Shown here: positions 24,201 through 31,858 of the stretch, piece after piece
How positions within the stretch are numbered: the first letter of the stretch is position 1
Layout of the letters: each line of letters begins with the position of its first letter
Source of the DNA: a virus
Virus record (IMG/VR): IMGVR_UViG_3300036770_007134
Coordinates: 1 to 64,000 of that record
Length of the DNA: 64,000 nucleotides
Strand: one strand, 5' to 3'
Notes under the pieces: generated by a model
What the model was told of the DNA's origin: nothing
The model's database searches: none
The model's input: the letters and a program-made list of their open reading frames with translations, nothing else
Position numbers and translations under genes: made by a program

Positions 24201-26964
24201 GGACCCAAGATGACCCATCCCAGTCAAAAACTCTGACGTGACCCGATGAGAAACCGTTAATACCATTATTATAATTTGCTCCCACAGCTAAACGTGAACC
24301 ATCGGAAGACAAATCTACAAAAGAACCAAAATAATCGTCTGCAGCTTCACCATCGATATCGGATCCGACTTGGACCCAAGATGACCCATCCCAATCATAT
24401 ACTCTGACGTGACCCGATGAGAAACCGTTAATACCATTATTGAAATCTGCCCCCACAGCTAACCGTGAACCATCGGATGACAAAGCCAAGCTCACCCCAG
24501 AAGAATCATATGTAGCTTCGCCATCGATATCGGATCCGACTTGGATCCAAGATGACCCATCCCAGTCAAAAACTCTGACGTGTCCGGAGTCAGTTCCATT
24601 GCCGTCATTGTTATAAGCCCCCACAGCTAAACGGTTTCCATCAGAAGACAAATCCACAGAAAATCCAGAATAATCATATGCAGCTTCACCATCGATATCG
24701 GATCCGACTTGGACCCAAGATGACCCATCCCAGTCAAAAACTCTGACGTGCCCAGAGTTAACTCCATTAATACCGTCATTACTAGTAGCCCCCACAGCTA
24801 ACCGTGAACCATCGGATGACAAAGCCAAGCTCACCCCAGAAGAATCATATGTAGCTTCGCCATCGATATCGGATCCGACTTGGACCCAAGATAATGCTGG
24901 AAAATTATAAACATTCCAATAGGGGGTAGAAGTAGAATATGAATATTTATAATCTAAATTAGGCTGTAATTCTACATACTGCTGAATAGATTGATCCCAA
25001 AAAAATCCAAATACAACACTTACAGAATTAATATTTCCAAAAAAAACTCTACTAAACTCTGGAGTTGACCCGTAAGATATATACTGTTCGTTATTAATTT
25101 TATTTCTAAAATCTAAATATCTAACAGTATATCCATCGTGATCAAAAACTTCAAAAACATTATAATCAGGGCTAGTTGGGTGCCCCTCGCTATAGGTATT
25201 GGTGTGTCTTAGCCCATCATAAGTATTTGCATCTAGATTTACATAAAAAGAAGCTGGAGTTGCGATATCTCCATAACTGTCTACATTAATTTCATAAACA
25301 AAAGATGGATCAGAAATTGGTTGTTCTATTATATTTTTTATATAACCTATTGACATCTTATATGGCACAGTAATCGGTGCATATAAGTCTCTATAACCAG
25401 AAGCCTGCATACCTTCAATTTTGACACTTCCGCTAAAGTTAATAGTTGCTGAATCTTCATAGCCAAAATACAGTTTTGCGTCATCAAAGTCTCCGACTCC
25501 TGGTTTATAGTATTCGTTAGAGACGTTGACAAGACTATCGTATATCGCAGGAATTCTAGATATACCTTGTCCAGTTATACCGCCATAATCCCATATACCC
25601 TCTCCCCAATTTACGTAACCTATATTGGAAGGATATTTTATATTAATATCTTCAATTAAATTTCTAAATATCTTATTTGGGTGACCATACTTTGAAAAAT
25701 AAGGAGTAGAACTTTGGATATCTTCTATCTCTAATATTTCAGGAGTTGCACCTACATAATTCGAATCCGGCGTAGCTCCGTACGCCCTCCAAATATCTAA
25801 CTCTCTTCTAAGCCCAACTTGAAGCGCATTTTTAGTAACACCTGATATATTTTTTGATGCGTCGAGAATTCTTTTCTTATAATTAAAATTACTCTCAAGA
25901 TATAATCTAGGAAGACCTACTCTTGCGCCGAATTCATCAAAAGAATTATAAACATTTATAGGCTCCTGCTTTACTGGGACCCCATCTACCTTAAGAACAC
26001 TAAAAATTCTATTGGTTACCAGTTGCCCCATTGTATTATCTATATAATACGCATAATCTGTAACTCTAAGGTTTATCAATTCTGAGAAATTCGATACCCT
26101 TGCCAACACAACAGAATCGCCTTCGACCCTTATGGAATTAGCAGGTATGCCGTAAGATGAATAGACCCAGGCTGTCATATTCTCGTCTGCGGAGTTTATG
26201 TATGAATTTATTGAGGTTAAATCAATCCTTCTTTCAAGATCATCTAAATGCATGCCAGAAAGTGCATTTATCATTTTTCCGCCAATAGATTCTGGCACAT
26301 CTAGAGCCGGAGTTGCCCCATAGCGAGAGTCTTCATATAGCTTTGTCCAGCTCGGAAATCTATCTAAAATTTCTCTAGCTGATTTAGATATATTTTTAGG
26401 AACCGTATCATGTATCGCCACTTCAAGGTAAAACACAAGACCAACGGAACCAAGATCAATGCCTTGATCATCTAAAGTCAACTCTATCCTTATGTATGGC
26501 TTAACACCTGAGGAAAGGATTGTACCAGAATCTCCACCATATATGGTCTTCATCCATGGGCCAGTTGAATAGTCTGATTCATAAAATTGAATAGAAAAAC
26601 CAGGAGTGTGCTCACCCGGAAGATTCGTAAATACATACCTATAATTAACTAGGTCAATTTTTGAACTAGTATCTAAAAATCTAAGAATAGTAGGAGTGGC
26701 GGAATCATAGACAACTTCTCCAGCATCTGTGACGTAAATAGAGTTTGGAGAAAAGGGGGTAGCATTCTCTCCGTCAAAATTTGGAGAAGTAATATCCAAC
26801 CCGACATAAGTCCTATCGCCTATAAGATTCAATCCTCCAGTAGATCTCGTATAAGAATAGTTTGAATAGCTATTATTATTATATAGATTAATATAACTTG
26901 TAGTCCATATATTCTCTTCTTTTACAAAATCTGAACTCCTGAGAAGGAGTAAATACCTTTTCAT
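21253..26964 (-). CDS. Giant gpI-position tail fibre/baseplate protein with seven-bladed FG-GAP-like propeller (1903 aa)
   Basis: This gene follows baseplate J, where gpI and fibre genes lie in P2-like phages. The N-terminal ~600 residues include a gpI-like helical stretch (REILDRFPSWTKLYEDSRYG, GKMINALSGMHLDDLERR) and LESNFNYKKRILDASKNISG. Residues about 690-1085 are seven tandem repeats of 56-57 aa, each with WVQVGSDIDGEA, LSSDGNRLAVGA and SGHVRVFDWDGS, an integrin-like FG-GAP beta-propeller with DxDG loops able to hold Ca2+. Near the C-terminus (about 1620-1800) two Ig-like domains appear (VTDDNGVGKAILRY; SNADGSFQVF). The tripeptide [AST]-Thr-Pro occurs 21 times outside the repeats, far above expectation. 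The likely role is receptor binding or a baseplate-attached fibre. Confidence 0.8.
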   Translation of the reverse strand: MKRYLLLLRSSDFVKEENIWTTSYINLYNNNSYSNYSYTRSTGGLNLIGDRTYVGLDITSPNFDGENATPFSPNSIYVTDAGEVVYDSATPTILRFLDTSSKIDLVNYRYVFTNLPGEHTPGFSIQFYESDYSTGPWMKTIYGGDSGTILSSGVKPYIRIELTLDDQGIDLGSVGLVFYLEVAIHDTVPKNISKSAREILDRFPSWTKLYEDSRYGATPALDVPESIGGKMINALSGMHLDDLERRIDLTSINSYINSADENMTAWVYSSYGIPANSIRVEGDSVVLARVSNFSELINLRVTDYAYYIDNTMGQLVTNRIFSVLKVDGVPVKQEPINVYNSFDEFGARVGLPRLYLESNFNYKKRILDASKNISGVTKNALQVGLRRELDIWRAYGATPDSNYVGATPEILEIEDIQSSTPYFSKYGHPNKIFRNLIEDINIKYPSNIGYVNWGEGIWDYGGITGQGISRIPAIYDSLVNVSNEYYKPGVGDFDDAKLYFGYEDSATINFSGSVKIEGMQASGYRDLYAPITVPYKMSIGYIKNIIEQPISDPSFVYEINVDSYGDIATPASFYVNLDANTYDGLRHTNTYSEGHPTSPDYNVFEVFDHDGYTVRYLDFRNKINNEQYISYGSTPEFSRVFFGNINSVSVVFGFFWDQSIQQYVELQPNLDYKYSYSTSTPYWNVYNFPALSWVQVGSDIDGEATYDSSGVSLALSSDGSRLAVGATSNDGINGVNSGHVRVFDWDGSSWVQVGSDIDGEAAYDYSGFSVDLSSDGNRLAVGAYNNDGNGTDSGHVRVFDWDGSSWIQVGSDIDGEATYDSSGVSLALSSDGSRLAVGADFNNGINGFSSGHVRVYDWDGSSWVQVGSDIDGEAADDYFGSFVDLSSDGSRLAVGANYNNGINGFSSGHVRVFDWDGSSWVQVGSDIDGEAADDLSGWSVDLSSNGNRLAVGAIHNDGNGVSSGHVRVFDWDGSNWIQVGSDIDGEAAGDLSGWSVGLSSDGNRLAVGAYNNDGNGTNSGHVRVFDWDGSSWVQVGSDIDGEAAGDLSGWSVDLSSDGNRLAVGATSNDGNGTDSGHVRVFDIDGSYLSVNTTSLSTPNFILEDLDLLIGSNVYSATPVYFNSKPIKREVVLNSYSSLEDYDLSHVDLNILKHIDSILLPGGATPSSIYIDGIMDTVTGMYGGVCFDPVTEERFFVPSSPSIEYYVIAESATVASSYFESSTLSYDNNYYAFIRSVDSSHYPIKARTFESFSSETTPGLYYGYIDSFGNAYSNNESPLDAYYNEDKLVGNYRLRLDSFNLSEDSYRIIEKILFITNNDDVIQYTDDINSLRLNLQNNLANGNETNFNLYAERDPYLDRDYLASVNSGLININKNDQYIYSDSISDVFSNSQNFQHTLSSVPRAGSPIIVKVGSDYYRNVFFQDLATPHIHSFYNKEIIYGNIYNLIHLAYQDTHIEYVKDLFLGKNIFSNIDVPGYSIELFSDATPMVNGRAYEVSYMVNKAYFIDKDFYDLLSDSYQARLYLSSTPNSPEDYVITYENSTNDFKYPIDLRIDAIENPLDEGFVYIDAIERDFGSADIYLSPKNISDNFNDFMYLTIVSKDINGNLKPNQGFWISSSSVLADPSYIVTDDNGVGKAILRYSGSIPSDMISDYILIEGDDPATPPSDTYGYSATVNYSIKNSVEFIVSVKAVPLRLHYSGSGSVYVNIIGQIYWRDKPLSAELDINWYVADTLFDIFATPNYKYSGTVKSNADGSFQVFDSILADPQINPGTSFAVVELATPSEARSIVVSLGEVFRDNLITIGGDIVYWHESYDPVQYANEVPGFDSALGHLKRENSDLYSTPNFVYKHSDSSNVSFVNSGYNWEPPRWVPISRYEQYQMGILGSTPNMISDYTQIHPDSSEQ
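23706..24890 (-). repeat. Seven tandem ~169-bp repeats coding the propeller
   Basis: Seven in-frame copies of a 168-171-bp unit give about 1,185 bp. Long blocks are nearly identical between copies, including the DNA coding for VGSDIDGEA and SGHVRVFDWDG, while short internal blocks are shuffled. TYDSSGVSLAL occurs in copies 1 and 3, ATSNDG in copies 1 and 7, AYNNDGNGT in copies 2 and 6, and INGFSS in copies 3 and 4. This mosaic is what unequal recombination or gene conversion among copies produces. Copy number may vary between relatives. Confidence 0.95.
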
Positions 26965-26980
26965 AGTTACCTGCTAATTA

Positions 26981-28150
26981 TTAATAATTTGTTACACCAA
27001 TTATAACAGAATTGGCATCTAAGTTTCCAGCTACAAAATATTTTGTTACAGTATTAAGATTCTGATCTTCAATAGCCACAGGTCTTCCATCTAAAGATAT
27101 AGAAGTGACAGAAACTGACATTACACTATCTGAAGCTAGCTTCATTTGATTTTCTATTTCCGATATAGATAAAGTACTTCCAACTGTCATAGTATTTATA
27201 TACCTCTTTGCAAACAGGGCCGCCTGATTCTGTATTGCAGTAACAACTTCTTGAGACGGCTGCTGGGACATCATTATATTAGCCCCTATCGAAACCCTTA
27301 CCCTTTCCGCTATTCTAGCATTTAATTTTATTCCGACTGGCTTAGTCGGTGTCAAACTGGCGACTACTGCGCCCGGCAGTGTGGATGGATTAGCTCCTGC
27401 CTCTGGGACAATAATAACATCACATGACCCTATTCCATATGAACCCTCTCTTATCCTAACATCCTTAACGCCAGGAACCGCCAGCGCAGCAAATCTGACA
27501 GATTCAGCGGTTCCAGTTGTCCTAGCCCTCATTGACGCTATAATTCTTCTCCTGTAATTGGCGTCGTTTTCAGACGTCACATTAGAATACACCTCTTTTG
27601 GGTTCGTGCAGTAAACTACAGTAGACGCTGGAGAAACATAGTCATGCCTGGTCAAGGAACCTCTAGGCGCGACATATGAATTATCACTGAAATTTGGCTC
27701 GACCCTACCATAGGCGCGCGTTGAACCTGGTGGTATTATGACCTGACCAGAAAGCCTATACATATACTGCTTACTTAAATAAGTTGTAACATCATTGTAC
27801 ACCATAGTGCCAGCAGGGACTATAACTGTCCCACTATAAGGTTTATCTATACTAAATTCTATATTGTAAGATTGCCTCTCTGCTGAAGACTCCGGCGTAA
27901 TGGCCTTTCTTTGAACACCATAGAGATCTCCTATAAGATCTAAGTTTCTTCCAGAGGCTGTACTTAAATCTGCCTGCATCATAGTAAATCTAAACGCTTC
28001 ATATAAATCTGCTACTTCAGAACTAAATGCTTCTGCAAAAGCCCTAGCAACTGACCCAGGATATATTGCCGATATGCCTGCATTTTTCTCCAAGCCATCT
28101 AACATGGACACAAGTATTTGTGATTTATTTTTAGTTCCATAAATAGCCAT
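26981..28150 (-). CDS. Baseplate J-like protein (gpJ / T4 gp6 type)
   Basis: The 389-aa protein has the features of the J-like baseplate wedge family. There is an N-terminal helical part ending in RNLDLIGDLYGVQRKAITPES (residues about 62-85), then SGTVIVPAGTMVYND, typical of the family's beta domain. The central signature NDANYRRRIIASMRARTTGTAESVR (in part) follows, then LAVPGVKDVRIREGSYGIGSCDVIIVPE (in part). The C-terminus ends in a small alpha/beta domain. J proteins form the wedge ring around the hub and trigger sheath contraction. It follows the gp25/W gene by one base, the classical W-J order. Confidence 0.92.
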   Translation of the reverse strand: MAIYGTKNKSQILVSMLDGLEKNAGISAIYPGSVARAFAEAFSSEVADLYEAFRFTMMQADLSTASGRNLDLIGDLYGVQRKAITPESSAERQSYNIEFSIDKPYSGTVIVPAGTMVYNDVTTYLSKQYMYRLSGQVIIPPGSTRAYGRVEPNFSDNSYVAPRGSLTRHDYVSPASTVVYCTNPKEVYSNVTSENDANYRRRIIASMRARTTGTAESVRFAALAVPGVKDVRIREGSYGIGSCDVIIVPEAGANPSTLPGAVVASLTPTKPVGIKLNARIAERVRVSIGANIMMSQQPSQEVVTAIQNQAALFAKRYINTMTVGSTLSISEIENQMKLASDSVMSVSVTSISLDGRPVAIEDQNLNTVTKYFVAGNLDANSVIIGVTNY

Positions 28151-28151
28151 A

Positions 28152-28532
28152 TTATGCTCCTAAGCTTTGGGATACCGAAAGAGTAATTGGATTATCTATA
28201 TCTGATAGAATATGTATATCAAACCTTATAGTATCCGGACCCGTTGGTATAGCATCTATGTATATGTTTCTAGATTTAAATAGCCCCTCTTTTTGAAGCC
28301 CTTCTTTTATTAATCTTTTGCCATATTCTCCCGTTTCTGGACGCTGTGGCATGCCGTAGAGCTTAGAAAGGTCTATCCCTAATTGTGGGTAAATATAAAA
28401 ATCTCCTGGTTCCGTCATAAGCCTTATGTACACTTGTTGCACATCGGATTGAAGATTATTATTAGTAGTTGCTATATCTTTACCGCCATTTATAACTATA
28501 TCTCCAGATAAAGAAAAATATAAATCACTCAT
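28152..28532 (-). CDS. Baseplate wedge protein gp25/W-like
   Basis: The 126-aa protein matches the GPW/gp25 family in length and motifs: an N-terminal beta strand, DIATTNNNLQSDVQQVYIRL, then the hallmark TEPGDFYIYPQLGIDLSKL (EPG near residue 40), LIKEGLQKEGLF and a final strand pair. In T4 and P2 this protein sits at the junction of sheath and baseplate and starts sheath assembly. It lies immediately before the J-like gene, as in P2 (W-J). Confidence 0.93.
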   Translation of the reverse strand: MSDLYFSLSGDIVINGGKDIATTNNNLQSDVQQVYIRLMTEPGDFYIYPQLGIDLSKLYGMPQRPETGEYGKRLIKEGLQKEGLFKSRNIYIDAIPTGPDTIRFDIHILSDIDNPITLSVSQSLGA

Positions 28533-28550
28533 TAAAAATTCCTATTCGTA

Positions 28551-29216
28551 CTAATTTCCAGATTCAGATTGTTCTCTTAAAGCTTTTTCATGAGCCTGAT
28601 CAAAAGAGTGTCCATCTTTTATGAATTTAATCATTAACAATATATGCTCTCTGCTATAATCAGTCGAATAAGCCTCTAAAAGAGCTCTGTCTTCAAAAGA
28701 TAAAGAAGACAAATCAACTTCTGAAGAAAAACCTTGAACTGGTATATCAGATTCACTAAAGGTGTACTTAGCCTGTATAGTAACAGGTTTTTTCAGTTCT
28801 TCCTTTTCTAAATTTCTAGCATAATCTAAATAGTATGAAACTTTATTGTTAGCAGAATGAACAGTCTTTGGATTTATTTTTACCAAAGTTGGTTCAGAAT
28901 ATGAAGAAGCGGCGTAGTTAAAATTATATCTATTCCACTTTAAACCGTCTTCTTTGCACAGCAGCTTTATGTTGTCCGCAAATAAAGATATACTTTTAGA
29001 CCTGGCGCTTATAACTATGCCAACTCCAGGGGCAGCAAATATCTCTATATCCCCGTAGTCATTTAGTCTTAAAAAACTAGATAAATCTGGATGAGTTAAA
29101 CCTACTTCTCTATCAGAAAATGTTTTTCTTTTTGTCATCTCAACATTGACTGGTGCGTACTTTCTTTTTTGTATATCCTGGTTCAATGCCGCTGTTGGAA
29201 TATAATCGTTAATCAC
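28551..29216 (-). CDS. Putative baseplate spike-associated protein (221 aa)
   Basis: Unrecognised as a named family. Residues about 50-90 (LNDYGDIEIFAAPGVGIVIS, then SKSISLFADNIKLLCKED) have the alternating pattern of a triple-stranded beta-helix seen in phage membrane-piercing spikes. The N-terminus (KRKYAPVNVEMTKRKTF) is basic, and the C-terminal ~50 residues are helical. It lies between the OB-fold gp5/V-like gene and gp25/W, exactly where spike components are expected. It could be the spike shaft, a spike chaperone or a hub adaptor. Confidence 0.6.
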   Translation of the reverse strand: MINDYIPTAALNQDIQKRKYAPVNVEMTKRKTFSDREVGLTHPDLSSFLRLNDYGDIEIFAAPGVGIVISARSKSISLFADNIKLLCKEDGLKWNRYNFNYAASSYSEPTLVKINPKTVHSANNKVSYYLDYARNLEKEELKKPVTIQAKYTFSESDIPVQGFSSEVDLSSLSFEDRALLEAYSTDYSREHILLMIKFIKDGHSFDQAHEKALREQSESGN

Positions 29217-29224
29217 CTAATACC

Positions 29225-29593
29225 TCAATCTATTAAATATCTAGGAATTCCTGTTTCAACTGAATAATTTCTATTATAATAACTACTTGATTTTACATCG
29301 TCAAAAAAATTTAATATATATGGATCTGTTTCTTGAGTATTTCTAAAACCTATTAAACATCTCGTACCCACAAAAGGCGCCACAGTTTGCAATCCTTTTG
29401 TGACTGGACATGGAACATTGTTTAAAACCTGTCCAGGCTTACCGGAATGGGGGTCATCCACTACGACTGTAGCTGTGTTATTCACTGGATTGAAAGATAT
29501 AACCATACCGGGTCTAGTCCTGGACTCTTTTAATCTAGTTGCATCTATCTGTTCTTGTATTTTTTTATCAAATCTGGGATACTTTTTCTGCAT
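29225..29593 (-). CDS. Spike-base OB-fold protein (gp5/gpV N-terminal type)
   Basis: The 122-aa protein has a helical, charged N-terminus (residues 1-27) and then an OB-fold typical of gpV/gp5 spike bases: RPGMVISFNPVNNTATVVVD, GQVLNNVPCP, TVAPFVGTRCLIGFRN, DPYILNFFDD. This domain plugs the tail tube below the hub and connects to the piercing spike. It is short and has no beta-helix of its own, which is probably supplied by the next gene (28,551-29,216). Lysozyme activity is supplied separately by the preceding gene. Confidence 0.82.
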   Translation of the reverse strand: MQKKYPRFDKKIQEQIDATRLKESRTRPGMVISFNPVNNTATVVVDDPHSGKPGQVLNNVPCPVTKGLQTVAPFVGTRCLIGFRNTQETDPYILNFFDDVKSSSYYNRNYSVETGIPRYLID

Positions 29594-29601
29594 GATTTAT
29601 C

Positions 29602-31857
29602 CTATTCGTAGGTCGAAGTGCCACCACTGCCCGTGTTATAGTTTATAATATCTCTTTTTTCTGGTGGACCACCGTTTACTGGGAAAAACCATCCATCAAC
29701 CCAGTCTGGAGCAAAGGGTTTAACTCTTGATCCACTACCTGACGTATTAAACATCTCAAGTGTCCAATCTTTTAGATCAGAGGCTTTACCTCCACCCCTT
29801 ACGTAAGTTGACACTGCGTCGTAGAAACGAACACCTCTTATAAAACCGTATTCATGACTGCCATAATCACCCCATGGCCTAAAGATATATCCAGTTTCCG
29901 GAGAGTACCCTAATTTGTCAGATGGTGTCATATTTTGAGGGGGCATTCCTCCACCCTTGGCCACCGTATAACACATTGATGCCTGATTGATCGGAATCCA
30001 TAAAAGTGGATCCAAAAGCGGAAAATACACAGACCTATCCTGAGTCCCATATCTTTGATATAATGAAGTAACTTTCTGATTAAAGTTATCAACTGTTATC
30101 CCCTCAGCTGCATAGTTTGCATACCCTAGCTGCCAACCCTTCCTAGCAACATTTCCCTCCGGCATATAAAAGTCATGGCGCCCATTAGCATTAGTCAGTA
30201 GGTTTAGCTGAAACAAGCCGATAGACCAATCCCCGGTATCTATATTCGGATTAATTGACCTAACAACTCCGCCGCTCTCTCTCACCACAACAGCACAGAA
30301 GATTGCAGACGCCTCCGCCGAAAATACGGTTGATCTTAATAAATCAAATATTTCTTGAAGGTCAAGCTTACCCGGGTCAGTCCCTGTCGCATAGCTTTTT
30401 GTAAATTTAGCTAAAGTTTCTGGGCTAATCTGAGCTTCATCGTCACTCAGCCCCATTCCTCCTGTCCACCCAGATTCACCTAAACCGGTACCACCATCTA
30501 TCCACTCGAAAGACGGTGCACTTAAAACACCTCCTGGACCAGAATATATTCCCGACCTAGCTGCCGACCAGCTTACATGTATATGACTTCTATGATTGTC
30601 GTCTGTATAAAAATTTAAATATTTTAGATTCCTAAATCTAACTTTCACGGGTGCATTATCAGGCTCAAGACCATCGGTTACCCCAAGTTCTGTCGCCAAA
30701 TCAGGAGAACATACAATAAGATCAGGTAAGAGGTATGGAGCCTGAATCGCCATATTGTCCATCGCCTCAAGAAGTGCATACAGCGCTTCCCTGTGCCTAT
30801 CTGCGTTTGATCCTTCTGATTTTAGATTTACAGACATTGATCCGTCAGAAGAAGATATAGTAGCAATATCGAAAGCTCTTCCAAAAACATGATCACTAAG
30901 AGATTTCCCACCCTTGCTTAAATTTGGACCCTGATTATTAGGAGAATTTGCTCTCCAGACTCCAAGCCCGCCAGTAATTCTAATAGAAGAGTTATCCGAA
31001 CTTATGTAATGAAGAAACTCTATAAGAGTTGGGCATATGTAGGCGGTTTTGACAGGTAGCTGTATTATTGAATTATCTACAGCGGAAGAAACGCCATCTA
31101 AACCGGGATAATAAGATTTAGTTGCAGAAGATTGACCGATATTATTTGGAACATCGAAAGGAAAACCATTCTTTATCGCAGAATGATCATGCACAATCCC
31201 AGATACCGCCATCTGATGAAGAAGATCGAGCCTTTCATATAGCCATGTGAATTCTTCGTCGTCAATAGTTACATCTTTTATAACAATAGTTCTAGAACCT
31301 CCAGAATATGCTGCTACATCAGATATGTAGTCTGCGTTTATGTGTCCATTTGATCCAGATACAGTCCTGGCGTTCTCCAGTGAGCCGATGTATGCCGCAC
31401 CAGTTGCATTAGCTATTACTGACAATGCTCTAGATGATATATCACCACCAAGATTCTTGGATATCACATTGGTATTACCCAAGGCCTGCTGAAATGCGGC
31501 GACTCCGCTTACTGTGATGGTTCTATCACCATCTTTAACCTCTAATTCTTGCCCCTCTTCGACTGCTTTTATATCCGCATAAAACGCAGCCTGAGCGCCT
31601 CCTGTTAGCAATGAGTTCAGAGAACTGTTTGCAGCTTTTGCATTTGCGGCTATAGAATATCTTGGATCCTGATAGAATGCGTCTCCAGAAAGAACTTCTG
31701 TCAAAGTTCTTGAAGTAAGAGTATCTCCATATATCCCATCTTGATTCCTAGAAGTATTAACGACTACTGCTTGTCCAGATGGATAGTAGTTTCTATTAAT
31801 TGCGCCTATTAATGAAACACTGTTATTTAAATCTTCTGACTTTAAAGAAATAGACAT
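29602..31857 (-). CDS. Tail-associated dual peptidoglycan hydrolase (M15 peptidase + SLT-like)
   Basis: The 751-aa protein seems built to cut the cell wall at infection. Residues about 260-435 are a zinc peptidase of the M15 (D-Ala-D-Ala/L-Ala-D-Glu) type, with SDHVFGRAFDI giving H-x6-D near 326 and HIHVSW giving the second zinc His near 427. Residues about 510-660 resemble a lytic transglycosylase/lysozyme-like domain, with RESGG (catalytic-type Glu near 529) and SIGLFQLN. The N-terminal 250 residues are Ala/Ser-rich and beta-poor, probably the virion-binding part. There is no signal peptide. It lies directly after the giant hub gene and before the spike base, in keeping with a tail-tip location. 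Confidence 0.85.
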   Translation of the reverse strand: MSISLKSEDLNNSVSLIGAINRNYYPSGQAVVVNTSRNQDGIYGDTLTSRTLTEVLSGDAFYQDPRYSIAANAKAANSSLNSLLTGGAQAAFYADIKAVEEGQELEVKDGDRTITVSGVAAFQQALGNTNVISKNLGGDISSRALSVIANATGAAYIGSLENARTVSGSNGHINADYISDVAAYSGGSRTIVIKDVTIDDEEFTWLYERLDLLHQMAVSGIVHDHSAIKNGFPFDVPNNIGQSSATKSYYPGLDGVSSAVDNSIIQLPVKTAYICPTLIEFLHYISSDNSSIRITGGLGVWRANSPNNQGPNLSKGGKSLSDHVFGRAFDIATISSSDGSMSVNLKSEGSNADRHREALYALLEAMDNMAIQAPYLLPDLIVCSPDLATELGVTDGLEPDNAPVKVRFRNLKYLNFYTDDNHRSHIHVSWSAARSGIYSGPGGVLSAPSFEWIDGGTGLGESGWTGGMGLSDDEAQISPETLAKFTKSYATGTDPGKLDLQEIFDLLRSTVFSAEASAIFCAVVVRESGGVVRSINPNIDTGDWSIGLFQLNLLTNANGRHDFYMPEGNVARKGWQLGYANYAAEGITVDNFNQKVTSLYQRYGTQDRSVYFPLLDPLLWIPINQASMCYTVAKGGGMPPQNMTPSDKLGYSPETGYIFRPWGDYGSHEYGFIRGVRFYDAVSTYVRGGGKASDLKDWTLEMFNTSGSGSRVKPFAPDWVDGWFFPVNGGPPEKRDIINYNTGSGGTSTYE

Positions 31858-31858
31858 A

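Noticed and set aside
23706-24890. Diversity-generating retroelement or CRISPR-type array in the repeat region
   Set aside because: Repeats are in-frame, about 169 bp, without spacers. No reverse transcriptase or template repeat is visible, and substitutions are not restricted to adenines.
21253-26964. The [AST]-Thr-Pro motif as a DNA-level mobile repeat (GGAGTWGC on the plus strand)
   Set aside because: About half the sites match this octamer, but others use different synonymous codons and flanks are unrelated, so a protein-level explanation is preferred.
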